A stretch of 39,168 bases of DNA. It comes from Thermoflexales bacterium (GTDB lineage: Bacteria > Chloroflexota > Anaerolineae > Fen-1058). The stretch lies in contig JAFGFO010000249.1 in the NCBI GenBank assembly GCA_016931085.1, forward strand, positions 1 through 39,168, in the 5' to 3' direction. This document shows positions 6,782 to 15,031 of this stretch, in pieces. Both the position numbers and the translations under genes were made by a program. The notes beneath the pieces were generated by a model. It worked only from the letters and a program-made list of their open reading frames with translations, was not told where the DNA came from and made no database searches. Position 1 is the first letter of the stretch; each line of letters opens with the position of its first letter.

Positions 6782-8403
6782 GCAAGACAGTCGTCCCGCC
6801 ATGTAAAGCGCCCGCCGACCAGCGTTCCCACCACGCGCGCGCCCAGGATGTCCATCGGCTCGATAGCAAAGATGTCGCGATCCAGGATCGTCACGTCGGC
6901 CAGCTTGCCCGACTCCAAGGTGCCCAGCTTGTCTTCCAGCCCCGCCGCGTAGGCCGGCCCTGACGTAAAGCCGCGCACGGCTTGCTCTACAGTCAGGCGC
7001 TGCTCCGGCCGCCAGCCCTCGGCGCCCGGCGTCCCGTCGGCCCTGCGGCGCGTGACGGCGGCCTGAATCCCCGCCAGCGGGTCAATCGATTCCACCGGGC
7101 AGTCGGAACCAAAAGCCATGTGAGTGCCGCGTTCCAGCAATGTCCGCAGCGCGTACGCCCCCGCGCAGCGCCGGCTGCCCCAGCCCTCCTCGGCTATGAA
7201 CATGTCCGACGTGGCGTGGATTGGCTGCATCGAGGCGATTACGCCCAGCTCGGCCAGCCGGCCCCAGTCATCGGGGTGGAGGAGCTGGACGTGCTCGATG
7301 CGGTGGCGCAATTTGCAACCTGTAACTTGAGACTCGACACCCACTTCCCCGTACACGTCCAGCACTTGCCGGTTAGCCTTGTCGCCGATGGCGTGGATGG
7401 CGCAGGCCAGGCCGGCTGCGCTGGCCTTTTCCACCGCCCGGCGAATGTCCTCCACGGGGGTGGCGGCAATGCCGGTCTGGGCGGGCGCCGAGTCGTAGCC
7501 TTCCAGCATCAGGGCCGTGCGCGCCCCCAACGCGCCGTCGGCAAAGAGCTTGACGTGGCCGATCCTGAGCCAGTCGTCGCCCAGGCCGGTGCGCAGGCCC
7601 AATGCAATCGCGCCCTCCAGGTGTTCGAGCGGGAGGCCCTTGCTCACCCGCAGCGTCAGAGCGCCTTCGGCGCGGAGCACCTGGAGGGCACTCAGGATTT
7701 GTGGATCGTCAAAATCGTGCACGCCGCACAGGCCGGCGCGATTGGCCAGTTGCAGCGCGGCGCGCAGCGCTGCGACCAGCTCGGCCAGCGGCGGGTCAGG
7801 CACGCGCTTGAGGACCAGCTCGGCGGCGGCTTCGAGCAAAATGCCGCTGGGCGCCCCGTCCTGGCCGCGCAGGATTTGCCCGCCAGGCGGGTCGGGTGTG
7901 CCGGCCGTGATGCCGGCCAATTCCAGCGCGCGCGAGTTGGCCCACGTGGCGTGCCCGCTCTTGGCGCTCAGCGCGACCGGGTGAGCCGGCGCGACGCGAT
8001 CCAGGTGAGCCGCAGTGGGAAAACCCTGGACAAAGCTGGGATCGTGGCCCCACACGTTGTGGTTCCAGCCGTGGCCGCTTATCCACTCGCCGGGCGGCTT
8101 ACAAGCAGCGCGCCCCGCCACGCGCGCCAGGGCTTGCTCCAGGCTGGGCGTTTCGACATTCACGGCTTGCAGGCCTTGGGCGATCCAGCGCAAGTGCACG
8201 TGGGCGTCGGTCAGGCCGGGGATGGCGCAAGCGCCGTGCAGGTCCACCGCCTGGGCGCCAGCGGCGAGCAGGCCGCGCGCGGTCCCGTCGTCACCCACGT
8301 AGACGATCTTGTCATCCCGCACAGCCAGCGCCTGGGCGCGCGGTCGAGCGGGATTCAGCGTATAGATGTTGCCGTTGAACAGGACCAAATTAGCCAGCAT
8401 CAT
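6778..8403 (-). CDS. YtcJ-like amidohydrolase
   Basis: A 541-aa amidohydrolase-superfamily enzyme of the YtcJ group (Amidohydro_3). The N-terminal beta sandwich is followed by the metal-binding HxH (His68 and His70 in DAHVHLRW). Other metal or active-site motifs follow in order: KLFADGALGART, HAIGDKAN, HRIEHVQLL, and FGSDCPVE near residue 435. The C-terminus returns to the sandwich (SGKLADVTILDRD). Such enzymes hydrolyse amide or imide bonds in small molecules in the cytosol; the substrate is unknown. The ATG at 8403 directly follows the stop codon of a decayed permease fragment (TGA then ATG), and no strong ribosome site is present, so initiation probably depended on coupling. The stop lies in a palindromic repeat. 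Confidence 0.87.
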   Translation of the reverse strand: MMLANLVLFNGNIYTLNPARPRAQALAVRDDKIVYVGDDGTARGLLAAGAQAVDLHGACAIPGLTDAHVHLRWIAQGLQAVNVETPSLEQALARVAGRAACKPPGEWISGHGWNHNVWGHDPSFVQGFPTAAHLDRVAPAHPVALSAKSGHATWANSRALELAGITAGTPDPPGGQILRGQDGAPSGILLEAAAELVLKRVPDPPLAELVAALRAALQLANRAGLCGVHDFDDPQILSALQVLRAEGALTLRVSKGLPLEHLEGAIALGLRTGLGDDWLRIGHVKLFADGALGARTALMLEGYDSAPAQTGIAATPVEDIRRAVEKASAAGLACAIHAIGDKANRQVLDVYGEVGVESQVTGCKLRHRIEHVQLLHPDDWGRLAELGVIASMQPIHATSDMFIAEEGWGSRRCAGAYALRTLLERGTHMAFGSDCPVESIDPLAGIQAAVTRRRADGTPGAEGWRPEQRLTVEQAVRGFTSGPAYAAGLEDKLGTLESGKLADVTILDRDIFAIEPMDILGARVVGTLVGGRFTWRDDCLA

Positions 8404-8490
8404 TCACTCGTAGCTCAGGGTCTGGCTGACGCTCAGCCGGGCGGCGCGCCAGGCCGGCCACAGGCTGCCCAGGGCCGACAGGATCAAACG
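8404..8490 (-). pseudogene. C-terminal remnant of an FtsX/MacB-type ABC permease
   Basis: Read on the minus strand, 8490-8404 encodes 28 residues and a stop, including LGSLWPAWRAARLSVSQTL. That is the characteristic end of FtsX/MacB-family permeases (last helix, then a WPAxRAARLS cytoplasmic tail). Nothing upstream continues the frame: the sequence passes into the CAGGTTT repeat and then into parB. The rest of the gene has been lost, leaving only the part that overlaps the start of the amidohydrolase. Confidence 0.7.
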
Positions 8491-8502
8491 CGGGTCTCCG
8501 CA

Positions 8503-8533
8503 CCTGAGACCTTGAACCTGAAACCTGAAACTA
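8503..8533. repeat. Degenerate CAGGTTT/CCTGAAA word repeat
   Basis: Plus-strand words CCTGAGACC, TTGAACCTG, AAACCTGAAACT follow each other with a period near seven. This separates the permease remnant from the end of parB. Confidence 0.6.
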
Positions 8534-8540
8534 TTAGTAG

Positions 8541-9401
8541 CTACTCGTCCCCTCCAACGAGCCTGTGGTACAGCGCGTCGAACTCTTCGTCAGAGTAATA
8601 GTGGATCACGATTCGCCCGCCCTTGCGGCTGCGTGCCAGCTCCACGCGCGTACCGAGGGCTTCCTGGAAGCGTTTTTCGACCGCGCGCAGCTCGGCCGAG
8701 GCGGTGACCTTCTTGATCTGGGTCTTGGGCTCGGCCAGCCAGCGGCGCACCAGCTCTTCCGTCTGGCGCACCGACAATGCCTGGCGCGTCACCACGGCCA
8801 GAGCGCGCAGTTGTTGTTCTTCGGTCGCCAGGCCCAGCAGCGCCCGGGCGTGGCCTTCGCTGATCCGGCCCTCGGCCAGGCTGGCCTTGATCAACTCGGG
8901 CAGGCGCAGCAGTCGCAGCGTGTTGGCCACCACCACCCGTGTCTTACTGACACGCTCCGCCACCTGTTCCTGGGTCATGCCGAACTCGTCGATCAAGTGC
9001 TGGTAGGCGGCCGCCTCCTCCAGGGGACTCAGGTCGGCCCGCTGCAGGTTCTCGACCAGCGCCAGCTCCAGCATCTGCTGGGGGGCGACGTCCTTGACGA
9101 CGACCGGCACGCGGACGAGCCCCGCCAGTTGAGCCGCTCGCCAGCGCCGCTCGCCGGCAATCAATTGGTAGCGCCCCCCAGAGGTCGCGGTGACGATGAG
9201 CGCTTGGATCAGGCCATGCTCGCGGATCGAAGCCGCCAGCTCCTCCAGCGCCGCCTGGTCCATCGCCGTGCGGGGTTGGAGCGGATTAGGAAGGATAGCG
9301 TCAATGGCTACTTCATTTACACCACTTGTCATGTCGCTGGGTTCGTCCGCGCCAGGAATGAGCGCTCCCAAGCCCCTGCCCAGTCCGCCTTTGTATGTCA
9401 T
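8541..9401 (-). CDS. parB: Chromosome partitioning protein ParB
   Basis: A 286-aa ParB/Spo0J protein. It starts with the typical GGLGRGLGALIPG, then NPLQPR at residues 39-44 and the CTPase/clamp motif GERRWRAA at 83-90. A helix-turn-helix for parS binding lies at about 130-160 (GMTQEQVAERVSKTRVVVANTLRLL), and the dimerisation domain is at the end. It would load at parS near the origin, spread as a CTP-dependent clamp, and act with ParA upstream in the same transcript. I did not see a convincing parS (TGTTNCACGTGAAACA) in the window. ATG 9401 is preceded by AGAGGTAG. The 39-base gap from parA is filled by the CAGGTTT repeat. Confidence 0.96.
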   Translation of the reverse strand: MTYKGGLGRGLGALIPGADEPSDMTSGVNEVAIDAILPNPLQPRTAMDQAALEELAASIREHGLIQALIVTATSGGRYQLIAGERRWRAAQLAGLVRVPVVVKDVAPQQMLELALVENLQRADLSPLEEAAAYQHLIDEFGMTQEQVAERVSKTRVVVANTLRLLRLPELIKASLAEGRISEGHARALLGLATEEQQLRALAVVTRQALSVRQTEELVRRWLAEPKTQIKKVTASAELRAVEKRFQEALGTRVELARSRKGGRIVIHYYSDEEFDALYHRLVGGDE

Positions 9402-9415
9402 GTCTACCTCTAAAG

Positions 9416-9450
9416 GGTCTCAGGTTCCAGGTCTAGGGTCTCAGGTTTGA
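9416..9450. repeat. Degenerate CAGGTTT word repeat between parA and parB
   Basis: Words GGGTCTCAGG, TTCCAGG, TCTAGGGTCTCAGGTTT run through the gap and supply the parA stop codon (minus-strand TGA at 9443-9441). Confidence 0.6.
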
Positions 9451-10235
9451 GCCTGATCACCTGCTCCCACCGGGCTGTCGCCGGCGACGAGCTCCTCAGC
9501 CAAGGCCTGGTAAGCCAACGCGCCCGACGTTTGGGGCGCGTAGGTCAAGATCGCCTGCCCGTAGCTGGGCGCTTCGGACAGGCGCACGCTGCGCGGCACG
9601 ACCACCTGAAAGACGCGCTTGCCAAAATGCTGGCGCACTTCGTCGATCACTTGCTGGGCCAGCCTGGTGCGCCCGTCGAACATCGTCATCAGCAAGCCGC
9701 GCACGCGCAAGCCCGGGTTCAGCCTACGCTGCACCAGGTTGATCGTCTGGATCAACTGTGTCAGCCCCTCCAGGGCCAGGTACTCGCACTGCACCGGGAT
9801 GATGACGCCGTGCACGGCGCTGAGGGCGTTGAGCGTCAGCAGGCCCAGGGACGGCGGGCAATCGATGAGAATATAATCGTACTGCTCGATCACGGGCTGT
9901 AAGGCTGCTCGCAAGCGCGTTTCGCGGCCGATCATACTCACCAACTCGACCTCTGCGCCGGCCAGCCCGCGCGAAGCGGGGGCCAGGTAAAGGGGCAAAC
10001 TGGGGTCGGGCTGGAGCACAATATCGGCCAGGGGGGTCTCGGAGATCACCACATCGTAGATGGACGCTGAGACGTGCGAGTTTGCTCCCAAGCTGGTCGT
10101 GGCGTTGGCCTGGGGGTCGACGTCGACGACGAGCACGCGCTTGCCGGCGGCGGCCAGGTAGGCGCTCAGGTTGACGGCGGTGGTGGTCTTGCCCACCCCG
10201 CCTTTCTGGTTGGCGATCGCATAGACGAAATTCAC
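9441..10235 (-). CDS. parA: Chromosome partitioning ATPase ParA
   Basis: A 264-aa ParA/Soj ATPase. The deviant Walker A loop KGGVGKTTT is at residues 11-19, the A' motif VVDVDPQANAT follows, and Walker B is YILIDCPPSLGLLTLNA. It would form ATP-dependent dimers on nucleoid DNA and move ParB-parS complexes. The start is GTG 10235, with GGGGGA just upstream; it overlaps the preceding ORF by four bases (GTGA), so translation is probably coupled. parB follows after 39 bases. The last residues and stop fall in the CAGGTTT repeat. The position close to rpmH-rnpA-yidC-khpB is the classical origin neighbourhood. Confidence 0.96.
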   Translation of the reverse strand: MNFVYAIANQKGGVGKTTTAVNLSAYLAAAGKRVLVVDVDPQANATTSLGANSHVSASIYDVVISETPLADIVLQPDPSLPLYLAPASRGLAGAEVELVSMIGRETRLRAALQPVIEQYDYILIDCPPSLGLLTLNALSAVHGVIIPVQCEYLALEGLTQLIQTINLVQRRLNPGLRVRGLLMTMFDGRTRLAQQVIDEVRQHFGKRVFQVVVPRSVRLSEAPSYGQAILTYAPQTSGALAYQALAEELVAGDSPVGAGDQAQT

Positions 10236-10495
10236 GCTTCCCCCAGCACGACCTCACTGCTGGCGAGATCAAGCCCTCCGGCCTGGAGGGCCTCATAATC
10301 TTGTTGCAATTCTGCCAGGTAATCGGGAGCAGCCTCCTCGGCCGTATAGCGTATCTTGATTCCCTGCTCATTCACATAATAACCAAGTTCTTCCTGCACG
10401 GCTTGCCGAACGGCAACAGTGATGAGTGCTTGTAGCTGTCTCACGGTCAACTGAGCGACCGGCTGGTCAGGAAACACGCTCCTATTCTCGCTCAT
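10232..10495 (-). CDS. Small protein of unknown function coupled to parA
   Basis: An 87-aa acidic protein that I do not recognise. Its first half is helical (VAQLTVRQLQALITVAVRQAVQEEL), resembling the N-terminal half of small antitoxin-like or tail-anchored orphan proteins. The C-terminal part (DYLAELQQDYEALQAGGLDL) is also probably helical. AAGGAGAG lies eight bases before the ATG at 10495; a TTG one codon earlier is an alternative start. Its stop overlaps the GTG of parA by four bases, so it is the first gene of a three-gene parA-parB operon. A role in regulating or modifying segregation is only a guess from position. Confidence 0.6.
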   Translation of the reverse strand: MSENRSVFPDQPVAQLTVRQLQALITVAVRQAVQEELGYYVNEQGIKIRYTAEEAAPDYLAELQQDYEALQAGGLDLASSEVVLGEA

Positions 10496-10563
10496 CAAAG
10501 GCTCTCCTTTCTGGAAGCACCTCTACTCACATGCACCTCACCAAGTATCACCTCGTTTCCCAT

Positions 10564-11472
10564 CTATGATACCATATTTTTGAATTTAGGTAACGACTGC
10601 GCCCGGCAGCGCTTGAGTTCGGCTGCCTTTGGAATGCCATCCAGCCCCGGCCGCCTGACCGAGGCCGAGGCCAGGCAAACGGCCAGGCGCGCCGCACGGT
10701 GGGGATCGCGGGTCTTGAGCAAGCCGGCAAAGAAGGCCGCCGCAAAGATGTCGCCGGCGCCGGTCGGATCAACGGCGCGCACGCGCGGGGCGGGGATGTG
10801 CTCGGCCTTGCCGCGCACGTACAACGTGGCACCCAGTTCCCCGCGCGTGACGACGAGCAGACAACGGCGGGCGCAGGCCGCCAGGCGGGCGACCACCTCC
10901 TCGTCGCCGCCCACGTCCTCGATGCTCAACACGACGGCGTCCGGGCCAGGCCGGCCATCGCCTGCCAGCAAGCCGCGCAAGCGCTCCTCCGTTTGACTGT
11001 GCGGGTAGACCCGCCCTGTCTCGTCCCACGCTCGCAGCCAGCCTTGCGGCGTGACCCCGACCAGGGCGGCAGGGAAAGCTGTGACGAGCGCCGGGTCTAC
11101 TTCTTGGGCCACCGGCCCCAGGTGGACGAGCGACGCCTGCCGCCAAAGAGCCGGCACGTCGTCAAGGCTGATGGGTGCGGCGGTCGCGCGGAGGATTTGG
11201 CTGCGCTGACTGCCATCGTAGCGGTTCTCGAAGGTCGTGGTCGAGGCCGACGGCACGCAATGCACCGCGATGCCGGGCAGGATCGGGGTCAGGGACACAT
11301 CCGGCGCGGCGCTGGTAACCACAGCCACCTTCAGTCCCAGGGCTCGCACCGTGCGCGCCGCGTAGGTGACCGTCCCGCCAAAGCTGGGTTGCGGCTCGCC
11401 GCCCGGCGACAAGATAACATCCCGGCACACATGGCCGATGACGAGGTAATCCGGCACGCGGCTAGGGTCCAT
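10564..11472 (-). CDS. PfkB-family sugar or nucleoside kinase
   Basis: A 302-aa ribokinase-like kinase. The substrate-binding Gly motif near the N-terminus is FGGTVTYAARTVRALG, and the signature with the catalytic base near the C-terminus is VDPTGAGDIFAAAF, where the Asp of GAGD is the base and the loop is the anion hole. It phosphorylates the hydroxymethyl group of a sugar, nucleoside or inositol-like substrate with ATP; specificity cannot be read. The ATG at 11472 immediately precedes the first beta strand (DPSRVPDYLVIGHVCRDVI); an upstream GTG at 11514 would start in a repeat. It sits between khpB and the parA operon on the same strand. Confidence 0.85.
   Translation of the reverse strand: MDPSRVPDYLVIGHVCRDVILSPGGEPQPSFGGTVTYAARTVRALGLKVAVVTSAAPDVSLTPILPGIAVHCVPSASTTTFENRYDGSQRSQILRATAAPISLDDVPALWRQASLVHLGPVAQEVDPALVTAFPAALVGVTPQGWLRAWDETGRVYPHSQTEERLRGLLAGDGRPGPDAVVLSIEDVGGDEEVVARLAACARRCLLVVTRGELGATLYVRGKAEHIPAPRVRAVDPTGAGDIFAAAFFAGLLKTRDPHRAARLAVCLASASVRRPGLDGIPKAAELKRCRAQSLPKFKNMVS
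10566..10574 (-). promoter_or_regulatory. Extended -10 promoter for the parA operon
   Basis: The minus strand reads TGGTATCAT, a TGn-extended -10 with one mismatch to TATAAT. It overlaps the end of the PfkB kinase gene and lies about 70 bases before the first gene of the parA operon. No clear -35 is present, which fits the extended class. Confidence 0.45.
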
Positions 11473-11499
11473 CACGGTCGCTGCGCTCCGCCTCGCGCA

Positions 11500-11572
11500 A
11501 GCTTTTTTATCCACGAATTTTCGCTAATCTACACAAATAATGGACAAAAATTAGCCTAGATTCGCGGACCAC
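11500..11572. repeat. Degenerate AATTCGCG/AATCTA word repeat
   Basis: AT-rich sequence with recurring words (ATCCACGAATTTTCGCTAATCTAC, then TGGACAAAAATTAGCCTAGATTCGCGGAC, shown here as separate words). It fills the gap between khpB and the kinase. It is unlike the GC-rich coding sequence on either side and has no ORF. Confidence 0.5.
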
Positions 11573-12280
11573 TCAACGCCGGCTGGAGCGGGGGATGAGC
11601 GTCACCTTGCGACCGCCGCCGCGCCCCACGCTTTCGGTCGTCACGCTGGGGTGGTCGCGCAGCGCCACGTGCACGATCCGCCGCTCGTGGGCCGGCATGG
11701 GTTCGAGCGCCACCGGCCGGCGCGTCGAGGCCACCCGCTCGGCCATGCGCTCGGCCAACTGCTTGAGCTGGCGCTCGCGGCGCGCCTTGTAGCCTTCGAC
11801 GTCGACGATCAGGTTGAATTGGCGTTCTACCTCGCGCGAGGCGATCAGGCGCGTGAGGTATTGCAGGGACTCGACCGTCTCGCCCTGCCGGCCGATCAGC
11901 ACCCCCAGGTCGTCGCCGCGTATGTCCAGGATCAAGCGCAGCTCTGGCTCCTCATCCGCAGCGGTCGAGCTTTCCCAACGGGGCTCGACCCGCCCACGGA
12001 TGCGCATTTTATCCAGCATCTCTTGCAAAGTCTGGGCGGCGCTCGCGGCGGCGCCCTCGTCTTCGCCGGAGGGCGGCTGGACATCAGCCGGTAGCGGCGA
12101 ACGGCCCGTCGGCGTCAACAGCACCCGGGCTTCGGGATGGGCGCCAGCTTGTTTGGAGCTGCCATCGTCCAGGATCTGGATCGTTACATCCGCGCGCGTC
12201 AGGTTCAAGGCATCCAACCCGCGCGCAATCGCTTCGTCCACAGTCCCACCAACGGCTTCTATAGCTTGCAGATCTTCCAT
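11573..12280 (-). CDS. khpB: RNA-binding protein KhpB (Jag/SpoIIIJ-associated)
   Basis: A 235-aa protein with the three parts of Jag/KhpB. The Jag_N domain is at residues 1-50 (VGGTVDEAIARGLDALNL), followed by an acidic variable linker. A KH domain at about 100-170 carries the loop IGRQGETVESLQYL. The R3H domain at the end contains the HERRIVHVALRD motif (the R-x3-H signature). It binds RNA in the cytosol and is linked to cell-wall growth control and to YidC function. ATG 12280 has GGAGGTGAT upstream. It follows yidC by 15 bases in the classical order and should be in the same operon. Confidence 0.94.
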   Translation of the reverse strand: MEDLQAIEAVGGTVDEAIARGLDALNLTRADVTIQILDDGSSKQAGAHPEARVLLTPTGRSPLPADVQPPSGEDEGAAASAAQTLQEMLDKMRIRGRVEPRWESSTAADEEPELRLILDIRGDDLGVLIGRQGETVESLQYLTRLIASREVERQFNLIVDVEGYKARRERQLKQLAERMAERVASTRRPVALEPMPAHERRIVHVALRDHPSVTTESVGRGGGRKVTLIPRSSRR

Positions 12281-12295
12281 ATCACCTCCGCAATC

Positions 12296-13144
12296 TCAAG
12301 ATTTCCTACGCCGCCGCTTGGGGCGGGCGGCGGCTGCCTTGGGAGCAGATTGGGCCGACTTGTCGCCCGTTTCGCCCGACCCGCTTGAGGTCGGCGTAGG
12401 AAGATAAGGCTGGGCAGCCGAGGCGCCTACAGTCTGATTGCCAATCAACCAGTACTGGGCAATGCCAATCAAGTTAGAGACGACGAAATAGATGCCCAGT
12501 CCAGAGGCCCAGAACGCTGTAAAATAGCCAAACATCAGTGGCATCATGATCATCATCTGCTTGTTCATGGCCGCGCTTTGGTCATTGCCGCTCGTCGGAG
12601 GCGTCATGAGCTTTTGCTGTAAAAAGGTCGTGATGCCGACCAGGACAGGCAAGATATAATAGGGGTCGGGCTGTCCCAGGTCCAGCCATTGGATCGGCCC
12701 AATGTCAAGCCGGTTGTTCAAAGGCAAGAGCAAAGCCAACTGAGGCAGGAAGGGGTACAGGTGCTTGGACAGGTCAAACAACTGCAGGGGGTTGACCGCC
12801 ATGACGCGCGTGATAGACTGGTACATGCCGATCATGATGGGGAACTGGATCAGCATCGGCAGACAGCCGCCCATCGGGTTAAAGCCGACCTGTTTGTACA
12901 ATTCCATCTGTGCGGCGGCAAACTTTTCCTTGTCCTTGCCGTACTTTTTTTGCAAGTCCTGGATTTGTGGCTGGAGCGCTTGCATGGCCTTGGACTGCTG
13001 CTGCTGCTGAATGGTCAAGGGATAAAGGATCACACGGAGCACGACGGTAAAGACGATGATGGCGATCGTAAAGTTATTGCCCAGGTAGTGGTAAATCAAC
13101 AGCAGGGCGTTGATAAACGGTTGCATAATCAGGATATCCCACAC
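12296..13144 (-). CDS. yidC: Membrane protein insertase YidC/Oxa1
   Basis: A 282-aa short YidC of the Gram-positive type, without the large periplasmic domain of proteobacteria. Five hydrophobic segments are visible, starting at about residues 10-20 and 26-42. Arg37, in the hydrophilic groove (VFTVVLRVILYPLT), is the conserved functional arginine. The cytoplasmic loop is rich in QQQQQSKAMQALQPQIQ, and the tail is basic (PKRRRRKS), suited to binding the ribosome. It inserts and folds membrane proteins with or without SecYEG. I chose the GTG at 13144 because the protein then begins VWDILI, as in short YidCs, with GAGGGGAG upstream, and it leaves 16 bases after the preceding gene. Confidence 0.95.
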   Translation of the reverse strand: MWDILIMQPFINALLLIYHYLGNNFTIAIIVFTVVLRVILYPLTIQQQQQSKAMQALQPQIQDLQKKYGKDKEKFAAAQMELYKQVGFNPMGGCLPMLIQFPIMIGMYQSITRVMAVNPLQLFDLSKHLYPFLPQLALLLPLNNRLDIGPIQWLDLGQPDPYYILPVLVGITTFLQQKLMTPPTSGNDQSAAMNKQMMIMMPLMFGYFTAFWASGLGIYFVVSNLIGIAQYWLIGNQTVGASAAQPYLPTPTSSGSGETGDKSAQSAPKAAAARPKRRRRKS

Positions 13145-13160
13145 AGTGATTTTGCTCCCC

Positions 13161-14411
13161 TCATTGACTTTTTGCCAGCGGCGCGACGTGCCAACGCACC
13201 ACCTGGTTATTGACAGCATCGTCCCGGTATAGCGCGACCGGCGCGCGGGTGCTGCCTTTTACTTCTTGTTGCAAATAAGCGGCCGGCACGGCGGCAATAT
13301 CCAGGCCATAGACCTGAACCGGACCGCTCAGAGTGGCGATGATGACCACACCGTCCTCCCATACCGGCTGGGTCAACAGCCGGCCGCTAGACGCATGCGC
13401 GACCCAGCGCAGCTCGCTAGTGCCTGGATCGAGCGCCGTGACGTCGCCGCTGTCGTCCAGCACAATCAAGGACTCTTCCCAATCCGTGCCGGCCGGAACG
13501 TACAGCGGGGCTGCCCGCACCCCGCCGGCGACCTTGACCGGCTGCGCCCAGACAGGAGTGGCTCGTTCATCGTCAACGGTGAGCGCTTGCACATAGCCAC
13601 TCATATCGCCGACGTAGAGCTTGTCCTCCATCACGGTCAGGCCATCCCACAGCCATCCCTGAAGCACATAAGACCACCGCTTCTGGCCGGTTGAGGCATT
13701 CAGCGCATACAGCGTGTTATCGAACGAGCCAATGTACAGGGTGTCGCCGTCCAAAATGGGCGAACCGGCGATAGCTCCCCTGGCTTCATCAAACTTCCAC
13801 ACGAGCTTGCCCTCCTTGGCAACGTCCAATGCCAACACCTGGTGGTTCAAAGTGCCCACGTAGAGCCGGTCGCCGGCCAACAAGGGTGTCCCCCAAACGC
13901 GGCTGCCGACGGATACGTGCCACAGTTCCCGGCCGCTGGCCGCGTCCAGGGCATAGACCTGGTCGGTGGCCGCGCAGTAGACCACGCCATCGCCGGCCGC
14001 CAGTCCGGCAAAGATGTTGCCCAGCGGCGCTTGGCCGGCCGGCGGAAACTGCCAACGCTCCTGGCCGTCGTCGATGCTGAGCGCCCGAACACGGCCATTA
14101 TCCTTGGGTTGTCCATCGCTGCCGATAAAGACCAGGCCGTCATCGACAGCCGGCGCGGCGTGCACCGGGATAACGCTCGTGCTTTGTCCGAACAAGCCTG
14201 GCTGTGAGACTTCCGACTTGAAGGTCCACAGCCTATCACCCTCGGCTGTGCCGACCGCCACCACTTCACTCGTCGCAGCCAGGTACAGCACGTGATCCTC
14301 AGTCACCAGACCGGCCCAACTGCTGGGCGCCACAGCGCCGCCGCAGCCGGCCAACATCAACGCCAGTGCCAACACAATGACAAAGCTGGCCCATCCTTTA
14401 CGATTGATCAA
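13161..14411 (-). CDS. PQQ-repeat beta-propeller lipoprotein
   Basis: A 416-aa predicted lipoprotein. The signal peptide ends in LMLAGC with the lipidated cysteine at residue 23. The rest is a run of beta-propeller blades with PQQ-like repeats (for example YALDAASGRELW, LYALNASTGQKRW, VTALDPGTSELRW). It would sit outside the cytoplasmic membrane. The fold is that of BamB, but a monoderm-like cell has no Bam complex, so a scaffold role near YidC is an inference from position only. The start is TTG 14411, with AGGAGG four bases upstream. It is inserted between yidD and yidC, where most bacteria have no gene. Confidence 0.85.
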   Translation of the reverse strand: MINRKGWASFVIVLALALMLAGCGGAVAPSSWAGLVTEDHVLYLAATSEVVAVGTAEGDRLWTFKSEVSQPGLFGQSTSVIPVHAAPAVDDGLVFIGSDGQPKDNGRVRALSIDDGQERWQFPPAGQAPLGNIFAGLAAGDGVVYCAATDQVYALDAASGRELWHVSVGSRVWGTPLLAGDRLYVGTLNHQVLALDVAKEGKLVWKFDEARGAIAGSPILDGDTLYIGSFDNTLYALNASTGQKRWSYVLQGWLWDGLTVMEDKLYVGDMSGYVQALTVDDERATPVWAQPVKVAGGVRAAPLYVPAGTDWEESLIVLDDSGDVTALDPGTSELRWVAHASSGRLLTQPVWEDGVVIIATLSGPVQVYGLDIAAVPAAYLQQEVKGSTRAPVALYRDDAVNNQVVRWHVAPLAKSQ

Positions 14412-14419
14412 TTTACCTC

Positions 14420-14629
14420 CTAAGGCACCGGGTCATAGCCGCCTGGGTTATAGGGATGGCAGCGCGAGATGCGTTTGAAACCGAGCCAAGCGCCTTTCAA
14501 AAACCCATATTTGCTGATGGCCTCGTAGCTGTACTGCGAGCACGAGGGATAAAAACGACACGCAGGGGGGACGACACGCGATAGAGTGTTTTGATATAAG
14601 CGAATGAGCCAGAGCGCCACTGTACGCAT
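14420..14629 (-). CDS. yidD: Membrane protein insertion efficiency factor YidD
   Basis: A 69-aa YidD. All family marks are present: an amphipathic N-terminus ([11 protein letters not shown]), the cysteine motif [10 protein letters not shown], the [23 protein letters not shown] segment and a short tail. It is a peripheral inner-face membrane protein that aids YidC-dependent insertion. It follows rnpA by 10 bases in the classical order, and the PQQ lipoprotein starts 8 bases after it. Confidence 0.95.
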   Translation of the reverse strand: MRTVALWLIRLYQNTLSRVVPPACRFYPSCSQYSYEAISKYGFLKGAWLGFKRISRCHPYNPGGYDPVP

Positions 14630-14639
14630 ACTAGCTTAC

Positions 14640-15008
14640 CTACGTGGTGTGGACGCCTTGATCGCCAAGCAGCCCGGCTTGCTGTGTCACCTGGACAAGT
14701 CCAGCATACACTTGCTGAACCCTGGCTTCACTGATGGCCGGGCGTGCAATCAACACAATATCCCATCCTGGAGCAAGTTGATGATAGGCCAAGCGGGCTG
14801 CCTCCCGCAGCAGGCGCCTAGCCCGATTGCGTTTGGCAGCCTTGCCAATTTTTTTACTCGCTACTACCCCAATTCGCACCCACTCCCGATCGTTCCGGCA
14901 TGCGGTCAGCACAAAAAGCGCGTGACGCCAGGACTGACCGCGCGACCTTAACTGCTCAAAGTCAGCCTTGTGACGCATCCGCGCCCAACGCGGAAAGCGC
15001 CCCGGCAA
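14640..15008 (-). CDS. rnpA: Ribonuclease P protein component
   Basis: About 122 aa if the TTG at 15008 is used. The RnpA signature KRNRARRLLREAAR is at residues 59-72, including the RNR motif that binds the P RNA, and the strand WVRIGVVASKKIGKA precedes it. The early ADFEQL motif marks the N-terminus of the fold. It is the protein cofactor of the tRNA 5'-maturation ribozyme. The start is not certain: the TTG gives an N-terminus like other RnpA proteins (LPGRFPRWARMRHKADF), whereas ATG 14978 would begin only five residues before the fold. Neither has a clear ribosome site. The gene lies 23 bases after rpmH. Confidence 0.9.
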   Translation of the reverse strand: MPGRFPRWARMRHKADFEQLRSRGQSWRHALFVLTACRNDREWVRIGVVASKKIGKAAKRNRARRLLREAARLAYHQLAPGWDIVLIARPAISEARVQQVYAGLVQVTQQAGLLGDQGVHTT

Positions 15009-15031
15009 CGGCGATCCAAGCCGGCGGCCAA

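Noticed and set aside
6982..8598. 538-codon plus-strand open frame opposite the amidohydrolase
   Set aside because: Shadow frame; amidohydrolase motifs are clear on the minus strand.
8541..10235. parS site near parAB
   Set aside because: CACGTG cores occur elsewhere in the window (for example near 7943 and 19271), but none has the TGTT...AACA flanks.
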